A stretch of 64,000 nucleotides of DNA from NCBI GenBank assembly GCA_963580285.1, contig OY757011.1, positions 198,789,644 to 198,853,643 on the forward strand. Reading direction: 5' to 3'. This document shows, in pieces, positions 43,291-53,943 of this stretch (positions within the stretch are counted from its first letter, which is position 1; every line of letters starts with the position of its first letter). The position numbers were made by a program, and so were the translations under genes. Under the pieces are notes generated by a model that was given only the letters and a program-made list of their open reading frames with translations, was not told the DNA's origin and made no database searches. The stretch comes from Lucinisca nassula (taxonomy: Eukaryota; Mollusca; Bivalvia; Lucinida; Lucinidae).

Positions 43291-44598
43291 CGAGGACTGT
43301 TCAAATATGAATGCAACTAAGCACATAAAAATGATTCCGTGATAGATTTCGATGAAAAATTTATTTTGTCCCCTCAAAGTGTTCCCCTTTAACAGATATA
43401 CCAACTTTCAGTCTTCTGGTCCAGTCATTGAATGCATTTTGGTAGTCTTTTCGGGGTATACTATGAAGGCACTGGAATATTGCAGAACCGAGGTGTTTGT
43501 GCTGTATAAATTTTCGACCAGAAAGGTATTTTTTCAGCCGCGGGAACAATAAAAAAGACACACGGGGCAAGGTCAAGGGAATACGGGGGGTGAGGGAGTT
43601 CAACAACCTTTTCCTGCTTCAGATAGTCTTGCACAATGAACGCCTTGTGCGATGACGCATTGTCATGTAGAATCTGACATTGACCAAACCCAGTTGCGGG
43701 TCTTCGTTCTTTGAAATATTTCTTCAATTTTCGAAGAACTTTATTCTTGTAAAACTGCGCATTTACAGATTTGCCTTTAGGCACAACAACCTGAATAGCA
43801 GGGTCCTGATTTGAAAAGAAAATGGCATAAATTACCTTCTTGACGCTCATGGTCCGCTTTGCAATGCATGGTCTTTTGCAATACTTTGTTGCCCATATTT
43901 TGTTCTGAATCTTTCGTTTTGGCTAAAAAAAGTGAACCCATGTCTCGTCACCTGTGACGACATTAGCGAAGACCGTGCATTGTAATTTGGAAACTTTTTA
44001 AGCAACTTCTTGGCGCACTGAACGCGTGTCTTTTTTCTGCTCATCTGTCAACAGATGGGGAATCCATCTAGCACAGATCTTTCTCATTTTCAAATCCCGT
44101 TTCAGAATTGTATGAGCTGCTCCTAATGAGATGCCTAGTGGTGTGCCGTGCATCGGTAGCAACTATTTCTTTCACTCTAGCAACCATCTTGGCAGATGTT
44201 GCTCTTTTCGGCCGACGATCATGTGGTGCATCTTCTGTTAAGCCTAGCCCACAGCTGAATTTCTTACAACAACGAAAAACTGTCGGAAAAGACATTTCAT
44301 TATGCCCACATCATCAAAAATGTCTTTGCAACGTATACCAAGAATACAACGCTTCTTAATATAGGACCGTATTTCAACGGCGTACTCTGACCTTCTTCCA
44401 ACCATGTTTTGTATTAGTATACAAGAGTAGACAGTGTTTATCGAACGATATACATGGCCAAAGTGCACGGATTTTAACAGGTTTGGTATCAATGTATAGG
44501 TAAAAAGTTTTTCTACGCTGTGATATTTATTTCCAGGTGATTTTCGCATTAGTGCATGAGAAAACGTTCTACTTGCATTCATATTTGAACAGTCCTCG
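43291..44598 (-). mobile_element. Mariner-1, 1308 bp, dead
   Basis: The inverted ends are CGAGGACTGTTCAAATATGA and TCATATTTGAACAGTCCTCG, perfect over at least 20 bp. The left target is TA; the right appears mutated to TT. It is inserted inside SINE-B, so it is younger than that SINE. Confidence 0.9.
43461..44400 (-). pseudogene. Mariner-1 transposase, broken
   Basis: Minus-strand pieces in order: GRRSEYAVEIRSYIKKR (N-terminal helix-turn-helix region), DDAPHDRRPKRATSA-like linker, VVTGDETWVHFF with the first catalytic Asp followed by a stop, VNAQFYKNKVLRKLKKYF, then ILHDNASSHKAF with the second Asp. The third position of the DD34D triad, in SLDLAPCVFF, is Val instead of Asp. Frameshifts and stops separate the pieces. 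The enzyme cuts at TA-flanked ends; this copy is inactive by both frame and active site. Confidence 0.9.
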
Positions 44599-44749
44599 TT
44601 AACCCTATTGGTTTTATTGGGCGACAGGGCTTGACATGTCATTTCATCTCAATGTCTGGTAAAAGTCCCACAAAATTGGAAGCAACGTCTCCAAAATGAC
44701 CTTTACAGTGTTGACGGGGACGTTAAACCTCAAATCAAACAAATAACAT

Positions 44750-45155
44750 GATGATTGTATTTTTTTGCAATTTTCGTCCTTGAACAACTGAATGTATTAC
44801 TCATAAACACAGCTTATTATATAATATCCTTATCAAGAGGAAATTGAAAGTAAAACTACTTTATTGCTTAATTATGCTATCTTAATTGGTTTAATCATTG
44901 TCAACGTTAGATTGTTGTTTTTTTTTTTTTTTTCTTTTATTATTCTAATTCTTTAATTGTCTATTATGCACGTTAAGGAAGGTAATTTGGAAAACCAGTA
45001 ATGACACATAACCGTATTTTGAAACTTCAAAAATTTACATTTATACTTTATTTTGAGTACATGTACTTCATTTTATTCGGGTTTCAATAAACGTGAACTA
45101 TCAACATTGCCAATATGCGTAAACAGGAACAAATTGTGAAATCACTGTCACAGAA
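44750..45155. other. No recognisable feature
   Basis: AT-rich, with a T run at 44918-44933. Confidence 0.35.
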
Positions 45156-45271
45156 AATATACAGCATAAGTGAAACGTCGATGCCTCGAACACCGATGGC
45201 TCGTTTAACATGGCTGATCAAAACAAAACTCCTTCTTGAGTCCCTAGGCGTTTACTCGTAACCCCAGATAT

Positions 45272-45284
45272 CAATAAATAATAC

Positions 45285-45315
<31 letters not shown>

Positions 45316-45516
45316 TATAATAATAAAAATCAACCCCATTTATAGAGGGTGACACATTTAGTACCAGTACTAATCTTCCATGTGGCCCTCTTTTCCTGGG
45401 TTGGAACCAGTACTGAGCAATGTGGATCTAATGCTCAAGGAAACAACACTTGGCGCTGGCGGGGATCGAACCGGATACCTCTTGATCTCAAATCCGATGC
45501 TTTACCACTACACCAC
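45272..45516 (-). mobile_element. SINE-3 copy with (AAT)n tail
   Basis: The AAT array at 45272-45327 is the tail. GGGATCGAACCGGATACC is the B-box region in complement. Confidence 0.78.
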
Positions 45517-45841
45517 AATCAAGTTTGAATAATTTTGGGAGATTTTTCTTTATTTTATCCTGAAAATGTATGATGTTGTGTGTACTCATTAGTATCGCCT
45601 CAATGAGGCGATGGGAGATGTTTCTTTATTTTATCCTGAAAATGTATGTTGTGTGTACTCATTAGAATCGCCTCAGTGAGGCGATTCTAATGAGTACACA
45701 CAACATACTTTGTTTAAATGAATAAAGAACAAATATCCAGAAGTCATACCCATGCTCACACTTGACCGGGGGTTGGGATCAATCCCCAGGGACTCGAATT
45801 ACCTATAACTCGAACATTTTTTTACGGTCCAAAAGGCCCGG

Positions 45842-46060
45842 ACTGGTAGACCGCTTAGTGGATCTAAGCCTATCCAGGAACCGCAGCGTGAGGCTGACCG
45901 TCCATGCTAATAAACTCTATTGGTTTTATTGGGCGACAGGGCTTGACATGTCATTTCATCTCAATGTCGGCTAAAAGTCCCACAAAATTGGAAGCAACGT
46001 CTCCAAAATGACCTTTACAGTGTTGACGGGGACGTTAAACCTCAAATCAAACAAACAAAA
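45842..46060 (+). mobile_element. SINE-B, 5' truncated, with 13-bp target duplication
   Basis: CCAAAAGGCCCGG flanks it at 45829-45841 and 46061-46073. It starts at ACTGGTAGACCGCTTAG. 5' truncation is typical of LINE-driven retroposition. Confidence 0.88.
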
Positions 46061-46581
46061 CCAAAAGGCCCGGTGTTCGGGATATTTATGTTTGGCTGTT
46101 GTTATGTTTTCCCAGTGTGAGTGTATGTTCCTAAGAAACAGCATAAAGCGAAGAAATTCGAAACAACGCTGTGACACGGCTGGATCTAAAATGGATTTCC
46201 AAAATGAAATTGCGCTTTTCATCTAAAATGCTGACTCATTTTTTTCCGGGTATTTTTAAGATGGTAGAACGGAAATTTAAATATTCAATATTTTATTCAC
46301 CAGTGGTTATTAAAGACGTGTAAAAAGTTTTATTTTGTGACCCTAGGTATGTTGTAATAAAAGGGTGAAAAAGATATGTATCATTTCAGTACACCGGTGA
46401 AAAGTACATTTACAGTTTTCACGTTCTCAATGAGTTTATGTTTTGGGGCATGATTTTTGTTTCTTGCCCCAAAGGAAGGGGGAAAAGAGAAAGAAGAAAT
46501 AGTAGATGGGACGACAGTGAAGGACAGGAGAGAAAGTAGAAAATGAATGGAAGTGTGGAAACTGAAGACAATGCGATAAGG

Positions 46582-46849
46582 CATCCGCGTGACATAAAAA
46601 AATATATAATTTTTGTCCCCTTGAACCCCAATTTTATATAGAAAAAGTGCGGTTTACAGGGGGTAAACCTTATTTTTCTTATTTCTGCTCTAAAATATAG
46701 ATTGTTGGTACTCGTCGAGGCGGTTCTAACGAGTACCCACAATCTTTATTTTGAGCAGAAATAAGAAAAATACCACAATTTATCATCTAAAAATCGATTT
46801 TTCGCAGGTAAAGTATACAATGTATTTGTATAGGTGTGTTTTCGTATTG
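46582..46849 (-). mobile_element. MITE C copy
   Basis: From CATCCGCGTGACATAAAAAA to GGTGTGTTTTCGTATTG. The left palindrome arm is shortened. An antisense J fragment lies just upstream. Confidence 0.75.
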
Positions 46850-47074
46850 ATATCTCCAAAAATTGTTATTTTTCCGATGAAAATTTATGATATCTCCCAA
46901 CCATAGGTTGTGGGTGCTCGTTTGAACCGCCCTATAGAGGCCAACAACCTTTATCTTGGAACAGTAATAAGAAAAGACAATCTTTAGCAGTAATAAGAAA
47001 AAACAATATCTAGTTTTCTCTTTATAAAGTGGGGTTTATAGGATCTTCATTTCATGGACTTGTTTTCCTGATTG
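46850..47074 (+). mobile_element. MITE D, 5' truncated, abutting MITE C
   Basis: ATATCTCCAAAAATTG leads through a collapsed core (GAACCGCCCTATAGAGG), and it ends CATGGACTTGTTTTCCTGATTG. Confidence 0.65.
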
Positions 47075-47224
47075 AAATAACAACATTCCTACTCTGCTCT
47101 TACCCCAAATGTTATGACACCCAAGTGACGCAAAATACCAGACACTTTCGCCTCACCCAACGAGAGCCCCCCCCCCCCCCGCACACACACACGCATACGC
47201 ACAAGAAACAATAAAAACACAGAT

Positions 47225-47450
47225 TCAAACACAAATGACTCGTTTCCCGATGACGGCTTAGTCGTACTTGTCCAAGAGCCCCTAGTGATTTCCCCTATGT
47301 CGCAGTTAAGGAATCATTTGGTTAGATTTTCCTGATTTTATATAATGAAAACGTATGCTGCGTGTACTCATTAGAATCGCCTCCATGAGGCGATTCTAAT
47401 GAGTTCACACAGCATAGATACAAAATAGAAAGAGTCTGTAAAATATATCC
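47225..47450 (+). mobile_element. TACAGT-type MITE part with palindromic core
   Basis: AATGACTCGTTTCCCGATGA on the left and the palindrome TGTACTCATTAGAATCGCCT with its complement around CCATGAGG (47365-47415). Confidence 0.65.
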
Positions 47451-47623
47451 CACAAACATCACAGTTAAGCCCCTTGGCCTGGAGCTATGGTTTCTCCCTA
47501 AGTAGCTCTAACCTCACCTATCACGAGCATTCATGGCATTGAGCAATTGACGTTAAACATTATTTACTGTATGTTTCTCAAAGTAACAGTATTCCGTCTT
47601 CTCTACATGAACAAGGAACTAGA

Positions 47624-47790
47624 AGCCGCCATTGTGTAGTGGTTAAGCTTCTCGCCTCATAAGCAGGGGGGGGGGGGGGCGTAGGTTAGATCCCGGGCTT
47701 CTCCAGTTTTTCGCAGACTTTCTTTGAACCGAGATCCGGTTCCCTTATGACCTTAGCTGTAGGTGGGATGTAAAACGCAAACATATACAC
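47624..47790 (+). mobile_element. SINE-2, diverged, with a G run
   Basis: ATTGTGTAGTGGTTAAGC (A-box region), TTAGATCCCGGGCTTCTCC (B-box region), GACCTTAGCTGTAGG and GATGTAAAACGCAAACA. The G run is at 47667-47679. Confidence 0.72.
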
Positions 47791-47923
47791 TCTTATGGCC
47801 CAGTCCTATGACCATATGCGTGGAGCCAGGTTTTCACTCCTTATTTGAATAATTGTTTGTTAATCGACCAAAAGTTACTAATCACAATTGCTTTTCATTG
47901 CTGATGCCCTTGTAACTATCACT

Positions 47924-48232
47924 GTTTGTTTGTTTGTACTAGAGTTTAATGGCCCAGTCAACACTATCTAGGACATTTTTGAGCCGGTCAGTTTACCTAT
48001 CCGCACTTTTCCTGAGTAGGCTTATCCGTAAGCGGTTTACCAGTACAGTGCACATTCTTTCGCCAGAAACTGACAACTGCCCTTCTTGGATCAGCGGAAG
48101 GGACAAAATGTCCGTAAAAAAGATTTCATGACAAATGTCCACGAAAGAATGTTACCGAGCCTGGCCGGTATCGAACCCGAGTCCTCCTGATCTCCAGTCA
48201 GACGCGCATTCGACTGAGCTGCCGAGGCCGGC
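47924..48232 (-). mobile_element. SINE-4, full tRNA-headed copy
   Basis: Read on the minus strand: head GCCGGCCTCGGCAGCTCAGT (A box) and TCGGGTTCGATACCGG (B box). The body follows, and the tail ends in an AGTGTTGACTGGGCCATTAA-like segment and AAACAAACAAAC. The last third is laid out like the tail of SINE-B. Fragments: 49390-49450 and 55130-55290. Confidence 0.8.
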
Positions 48233-48238
48233 ATCAGT

Positions 48239-48880
48239 CAGTGCGTTCAGAATTCTACCTTTGGTACATATTGGTACCGTTGGTAGCCATCGGTATCAAT
48301 TGGTAGCCTTCGGTGACTGCTGGTATACCGATAGTAATGTTATTGGCAACCAATTCTCCCGCTACTCTATAAGTGAGATAGCTTTGGTAGCCTCGTTTTG
48401 AATCAAGTCATGATGGCGGCATCTCATTCCATTGAGAATGCCAGCAAATAAGAGAACATATAACGTACCTTTTAAGCAAAAAGAATTACTTTCATCGCTG
48501 CAAATAAGCGGTATTGGGGCACATTTCTCCTATTTTCATATTTTCCTGCAGAAACGTATATGGTACATAAGGGAGGTAACCAATAACCAGCTTCTGTCTA
48601 AATATTATAAATGACCGGCGTGCCTGTCAGAGGGTGCAAAAATGAGCATTTTATAGCAACTAAACAAATTATTGGTCCAAGAGACATGTGTTTCATATTT
48701 TTAGAAAGTTTAATTCCTGTTCTGTTGGTGTATTTATTTATTTTATTGTTTTCATTGGTGACCAATAATACCAAAGTCCGTTCAGAATTAATTGGCAACC
48801 TAAGGTATGTTTGGTAACCTTCGGTAACTTACGGCAACCATTGGTAGTGAACTGGTTACCAGCTGGGAGAATCTTGAACG
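48239..48880. mobile_element. hAT-like MITE with GGTAACC-rich subterminal repeats
   Basis: CAGTGCGTTCAGAATTCT on the left and AGAATCTTGAACGCACT on the right are inverted ends. Inside both ends are repeats of GGTAGCC, TCGGTA and GGTAACC type. CAGTG tips suit hAT elements, but I could not define the 8-bp duplication. Confidence 0.5.
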
Positions 48881-48889
48881 CACTCAGTG

Positions 48890-49476
48890 ATTGTAATGGT
48901 TATTTATAGAAAAACGCCTCGCAATTCTTATCGCTATGAGGTTAGTATTGCGTAAGATTGATACATGTAGCTATAGAATCGTGTTGGGTTTGGTAAACAG
49001 TGTAGACCCTGATCAGACGCCGCATACGCGGCATCTGATCAGCGTCTACAATGTTTGATTACTGTACTGGAATTTAAGGGTTAAACATAATAGACCAAGT
49101 CCCACTTCAGGGTCACCTTTCCAGCCTACTCGCAGAGACAACTAACCTTCCAGTGCTGTACATGTAAGTGCTTTTGAAAGCAAAACGTCACCTAAGTTGC
49201 CTGTCTTACAGTTGCCTATGACGAGGCTCGGCTGAGCCTTCGCTACTCTTTTAAGCGATAAGTACCCCTTTCTCATGAAATTCTCGAGCCAGGCTCGAAA
49301 ATGAACGATGCCTAATCAATTAATTGGTTCGATGACAGCCGGGCTAGGAACATTCTTTGGTTGAGTTTGATCATGAACTGTTTTCTATTGTTATCCTCTC
49401 CCTTCCGCTGAATCAAGAAGGACAACTGTCAGTTTCTTCAGTTGTCACTTTATTGTAAAAGCATTTAAGTCTGTGC
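48890..49476. other. TTAA-MITE hairpin and unassigned sequence
   Basis: 48995-49082 is an H hairpin (AAACAGTGTAGACCCTGATC with complement, ending GGGTTAA). 49390-49450 is a SINE-4 scrap. The rest is not recognised. Confidence 0.5.
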
Positions 49477-49925
49477 TTTTCTTATTTTTGCTCCAAGACA
49501 TAGGTTGTGGGTACTCGTTAGAGCCGCCTCAATGAGGCGGCTGCAGTATCTATAAGAAAACATTACGATAACTCGCCCGTACGATATAGTGCATTTTTCA
49601 CACCTCCAAAATGGCTACTTTTCTGCTGAAAATCCTTGATATTTTTCTTATAAATGCTCATAACATAGGTTGTGTGTGCTCGTTAGAACCGCCTCATTGA
49701 GGCGGTTCTAACGAGTACCCACAACCTATGTCTTGGAACAGAAATAAGAAAAATAATTAAGACCCCCGTAAACCCCAGTTTTCTCTATATAAACTGGGGT
49801 TTAGGGGGGTCTTCATTTCACGGACTTGTTCACGTGATGAGTATCACGGATTTTCATTTAAAAAAAATCATTTTGGAGATGTGAAAAAAATGCACTATAT
49901 CGCACGGGTGTTTTGTCGTTATGGA
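49477..49925 (+). mobile_element. MITE D, complete (49561-49839), flanked by two D fragments
   Basis: The complete copy runs CATTACGATAACTCGCCCGT to CGGACTTGTTCACGTGATG with an uninterrupted palindrome around GAACCGCCTCATTGAGGCGG. 49477-49560 is a half core and 49840-49925 a D end in reverse (CACGGGTGTTTTGTCG). Confidence 0.82.
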
Positions 49926-50298
49926 CGTGTTATGAGGATACTCTGCTACATGTATGTAGTTCACATGGGTGTTAAGGTTATTTGTAAATACGGAAGTAGG
50001 CTATCTGTTTGTTTTATATTCTTTTATCAAAAGAAATATTTGGGGATTTGGGATTGTTTACAATATTGCGTGATCAAAAAGGTTAGGAAAAATCGTATAA
50101 TACCAAGAATTTTGGCGACTGCTTTCAAGCAGATCTACTTTTGTTGACAAACTGTGACGCAGTATTTCTTTTAGTTTCCTTTTTTCTTTTTGATGTTGTT
50201 GCTGTCTTCTTGTCTTGAAGACGGTCTAAACGACATGTAAATATATGTCTTAGAATGCAGTTTGTGCACAATGTCGCACGGGTGTCTTATGCTAATGA
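49926..50298. other. No recognisable feature
   Basis: An 88-codon frame at 49881-50147 begins inside a D fragment and has no recognisable domain. Confidence 0.35.
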
Positions 50299-50777
50299 GG
50301 ATCTAAGCTTGCCCAGGCAAAGCGGTACGAGTCGGACCGTCCATGCTAATAAACCCTATTGGTTTAATTAATTCGGCGTCAGAGCTTGAGATGTCATTTC
50401 ATCTCAATGTCGGGTAAACATTACGAAAACGCGCCTATACAAATACATTGTAAATTTTACCGCCGAAAATACGAAAATTTTAAGATGAAAAATTGTGATA
50501 TTTTTTTCTTATTTCTGCTCAAAATATAGATTGTGGGTACTCGTTAGAACCGCCTCATCGAGGCGGTTCTATCGAGTACCCACAATCTATATTTTAGAGT
50601 AAAATAAGAAAAATAAGGTTTACGCCTGTAAACCCCAGTTTTATTATATAAAAGTGGGGTTCCAGGGGGTCAAAATTATATAGGCATGTTTTCGTGATGA
50701 GTCCCATAAAATTGGAAGCAACGTCTCCAAAATGACCCATACAGTGTTGACTGGGACGTTAAAGCTCACATCAAACA
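50299..50777 (+). mobile_element. SINE-B split by MITE C with no duplicated target base
   Basis: Left GATGTCATTTCATCTCAATG, then TCGGGTAAA; right AGTCCCATAAAATTGG. Joined they give the uninterrupted consensus GGGTAAAAGTCCC exactly. Confidence 0.85.
50419..50699 (+). mobile_element. MITE C, complete 281 bp
   Basis: CATTACGAAAACGCGCCTAT to ATAGGCATGTTTTCGTGATG with a full central palindrome around GAACCGCCTCATCGAGGCGG. Confidence 0.88.
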
Positions 50778-50779
50778 AA

Positions 50780-51213
50780 CAAACAATGCTAATTGGACTG
50801 AGCATATTTCGAAAACGCTTCAAAAATGACTTGCAATATGATAGTTCTGTATACCCATTAAGGAAGAAAATATAGACTGTAGATATGTAATTATATTTGC
50901 GTGACGACGACCCGTAAATATAGGTTAAACATATCTGGGGTTTACCCATCTTTACCCGGAAGTTTTGTCATTCATGTACTCACCTGTAGTTTAAAACGAC
51001 ATTACTTCAGAAATACTTGGATAAACAGTTTACACGAAAATATGTCCAAAAATATAGGTTTTTAAAACCGTGTAATACATAGCAAAACTTATACATGTAT
51101 TTTAAAGATTCACATATAAATGGTTCGATCTAGAAGCAAGTGAACTATCAAGGATTAAAAAAGGTAATATTTTCTTACTATTAAATGTAGCTGTAGTTAA
51201 AAGACGATTATAT
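50780..51213. other. No recognisable feature
   Basis: AT-rich, nothing supported. Confidence 0.35.
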
Positions 51214-51226
51214 TATTAACACATTT

Positions 51227-51387
51227 GTTTGTTTGATTTGAGGTTTAACGTCCCCGTCAACACTGTAAAGGTCATTTTGGAGACGTTGCTTCCAATTTTG
51301 TGGGACTTTTACCTGACATTGAGATGAAATGACATCTCAAGCCCTGTCGCCCAATGAAACCAATAGGGTTTATTAGCATGGACGGTC
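51227..51387 (-). mobile_element. SINE-B, 5' truncated, with 13-bp target duplication
   Basis: TATTAACACATTT at 51214-51226 and 51388-51400. Up to three of the T residues could belong to the tail. Confidence 0.82.
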
Positions 51388-51389
51388 TA

Positions 51390-51614
51390 TTAACACATTT
51401 AGTATCCATAAACGAGTACCCTGGCAAACAGTGCAGGCCCAGATCAGACGCCACAGGACGCGGCGTCTGATCAGGGCCTCCACTGCTTGCTAAAAGTTCA
51501 GTCATTTTCCAAATAAATTTTGATGAAAATATAACCTGACACCCCTAAATTTTGAAATGGACTGCTATATACATGTATAAGGAGGAAGGTTCCATTTGGT
51601 ACAAAAAGGGTTAA
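51390..51614. mobile_element. TTAA-flanked MITE H, 225 bp
   Basis: TTAACACATTTAGTATCC to GGTACAAAAAGGGTTAA. The hairpin is GGCAAACAGTGCAGGCCCAG with complement around CACAGGACGCGG. Confidence 0.7.
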
Positions 51615-51997
51615 ACCCTTTCAGCTCTGTGCACAATTCAAACAGTGTAGATTCAGATGAGACGCCTCATAACGAGCCGTCCTATCAGGATTAACTCTTT
51701 TTGCCTTCCTGTTCATGATTTTGGTGAAACTTCATATTTACAAGCAGGAATACACTCAAATTCTAAGATGACATAGTCCGCGTCGGATACTAAGGGGTGG
51801 AAGGGTTAGCATTTAAGGTAAACACGAAAAGTCGTATTCTGACATATCTGATCATGAAGTTCATCATCATCATCATCATTAGCATCAATTTCATCATCAT
51901 TTTCATCATCATCATGCTCACCACCACCATCATTAACATCATCTACATCATCATCACCTGGCATACCTTCTATATTGATATTACTACTGCTACAATT

Positions 51998-52260
51998 GGG
52001 TTCGATCCCGGGCCGCGACATACCAAAGTCATTAACAATGGTACTAGCTGCTCCTCGCTTGGCACTCAGATTTACGGGGTAGAGCTAGGACTGCTTGACC
52101 CAGTGTCAGGATAATGGGACTGGGTGTGTTATCATGTAATGTGTCTGGGACATGATACTTCAGTGAGGTAACACTATAAAAGTGAGCATTGAGCTCCCTG
52201 TCGCAACCAGACACCGTCGTGATATGACTGAAAAATTGTTGAAAGCGACGTTAAACCCGA

Positions 52261-52344
<84 letters not shown>
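51998..52344 (+). mobile_element. SINE-1, 5' truncated, with 12-bp target duplication and (AC)n tail
   Basis: It starts at the B box GGGTTCGATCCCGGGCC. The tail runs AGCGACGTTAAACCCGAATT then (AC)n. ACTGCTACAATT is at 51986-51997 and 52345-52356. Confidence 0.88.

Positions 52345-52346
<2 letters not shown>
52264..52346 (+). repeat. (AC)n microsatellite
   Basis: About 41 uninterrupted units, the expanded tail of SINE-1. It creates the long Cys/Val antisense frame seen here. Confidence 0.95.
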
Positions 52347-52349
<3 letters not shown>

Positions 52350-52491
52350 TACAATTAGAAGCAAGCCCCTTGTAAACCAGGGGTCGCAGGATCGATCCCG
52401 GGCTTCTCCAGACTTTCGGATGAGTCTTTATAACGAGGTTCCGTCTCCGTATGACCTTAGCTGTTGGTGATACGTAAAACTCAAACACGCG

Positions 52492-52795
52492 GCCCCCGCC
52501 CATTGGGGTTTCAAGAAATAGATGGGCTGCATGATGCTTCCAGGCAGAGCTGAAACCGACCCGCACACGAATACTAGTAAACCGCTTAGAGGATCTAAGC
52601 CTGCCCAGGCAAAGCGGTGCGAGTTGGCTCATCCATGCTTATAAACCCTATTGGTTTCATTGGGCGGCAGGGCTTGAGCTGTCATTTCATCTCAGTGTCG
52701 GGTAACAGTCCCACAAAATTGGAAGCAACGTCTCCAAAATGACCTTTACAGTGTTGACGGGGACGTTAAACCTCAAATAAAACAAACAACAAACA
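52492..52795 (+). mobile_element. SINE-B, full copy
   Basis: GGCCCCCGCCCATTGGGGTT to AAATAAAACAAACAACAAAC. One of the least changed copies. Confidence 0.85.
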
Positions 52796-52849
52796 AAAAC
52801 TCAAACACTCACTCACTGTTACAATCACTACTACTGCTACTACTGCAAC

Positions 52850-53193
52850 AACAACAACTACTACTACTACTATTAGAAGCCTCAGTGGTTTAGTTGATAT
52901 GCTACTCGCCTTCATCATCATTATCATCAATTTCATCATCATGTTCATCATCATCATGCTCACCTCCACCCTCATCAACCTCATCTATATCACCATCACT
53001 TGGCATTCCTTCTATATTGATATTTCTACTGCTACAATTAGAAGCCTCCGTGGTGTAGTGGTTATGCTACTGGCCTTGTAAACCAGGGATCGCAGGATCG
53101 ATTCCGGGCTCCTACAGACTTTTGGGTGAGTCTTTAAACCGAGGTCCCGTCTCCGTATGACCTTAGCTGTTGGTGAGACGTAAAACGCAAACA
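52850..53193 (+). repeat. Second copy of the duplicated segment with full SINE-2
   Basis: 52873-52910 is a SINE-2 head. Then CAT/ATC arrays (52911-53000) and a full SINE-2 at 53038-53193 (GCCTCCGTGGTGTAGTGGTT, CTTGTAAACCAGGG, GGATCGATTCCGG, ending GAGACGTAAAACGCAAAC). Confidence 0.8.
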
Positions 53194-53282
53194 CTCACTA
53201 TTACTACCACTACTAGTACTTCTAAGAGCAGTCTACTTAGTAGAATTAGTCTTCTTAGAAGTCTGCTCCGTGGTAGTTTGTT

Positions 53283-53596
53283 TGTTAGTTTGTTTGTTTG
53301 TTTGTTTTGAGGTTTAACGTCCTCATCAACATTATTAAGGTCATTTTGGTGACCTTGCTTCCAACTGTGTGGGACTTTTACCCGACATTGAGATGAAATG
53401 ACATCTCAACCCCTGCCGCCCAATGAAACCAATAGGGTTTATATGCATGTACAGTCCGACTAGCAATACTTTGCCTGGTCATGCTTAGACCTTCAAAGCG
53501 GTTTACCAGTACCCATGTGCGGTCGATTTCAGCTCTGCGTGGAAGCATGATGCAGCCCAGTCTGTTTCTCCAAGCCCCGATTGGCGGGGGGCAATT
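53283..53596 (-). mobile_element. SINE-B, full copy
   Basis: TTTGTTTTGAGGTTTAACGT to CAAGCCCCGATTGGCGGGGG. A duplication is not evident because both flanks are simple repeats. Confidence 0.82.
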
Positions 53597-53760
53597 CTCC
53601 TTAGTAGCAGTAGTAGTACTAGTAGCAGTAGTAATAGTAGTAGTAGTAATAGTAGTAGTTGCTGTAGTGGTGGTGTTCGTCGTAGTAGTTGTTGTAGTAG
53701 TTGTTGTTGGTGATGGTGGTGGTCATCGTTGTCATCTTGTTCTTCTTCCTCTTCTTCTTC

Positions 53761-53800
<40 letters not shown>
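53597..53800 (+). repeat. Compound trinucleotide microsatellite
   Basis: GTA/GTT-type arrays at 53603-53730, TTC at 53740-53760 and (GAT)n at 53760-53797. Both-strand open frames are low complexity and not genes. Confidence 0.95.
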
Positions 53801-53943
53801 TTATTGTTAACATGATCTATGACATACAATTCAGTAAAACAAAACAAAAGCGATGACAGAAACCAAGCTTAAACTGATGAAAGCTATCTTAACTCGGCTT
53901 TCAGCCTTCATCTTACTGTTGACGGTAAAACGTAATACAAGAA

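Larger units (their letters stand above)
43139..44744 (+). mobile_element. SINE-B split by a mariner element
   Basis: 43139-43290 (head to CCATGCTAATA) and 44599-44744 (AACCCTATTGGTTTTATTGG to AAACAAAT) join into one B copy. Confidence 0.85.
45160..46095 (+). mobile_element. TACAGT-type MITE (CTCGATGGCTCG family) split by SINE-3 and SINE-B
   Basis: CGTCGATGCCTCGAACACC on the left and CACTTGACCGGGGGTTGGGA, TATAACTCGAACATTTTT on the right correspond to 53944-54293. The centre is duplicated: two copies of TTTATTTTATCCTGAAAATG, then GTGTACTCATTAG and a GCCTCAATGAGGC-type palindrome. Confidence 0.65.
51855..52490 (+). repeat. First copy of a duplicated microsatellite-plus-SINE-2 segment, split by SINE-1
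   Basis: The (CATCAT)n region 51855-51960, CTTCTATATTGATATTACTA and a SINE-2 with a deleted head (52357-52490) match 52911-53193 in order. SINE-1 sits between with its own target duplication. Confidence 0.78.

Noticed and set aside
51797..52632. Long Asp-rich, Ile-rich or Cys/Val-rich frames
   Set aside because: They are translations of CAT and AC microsatellites. The same applies to the Ser, Leu and Val runs at 53481-53847 and 42660-42848.
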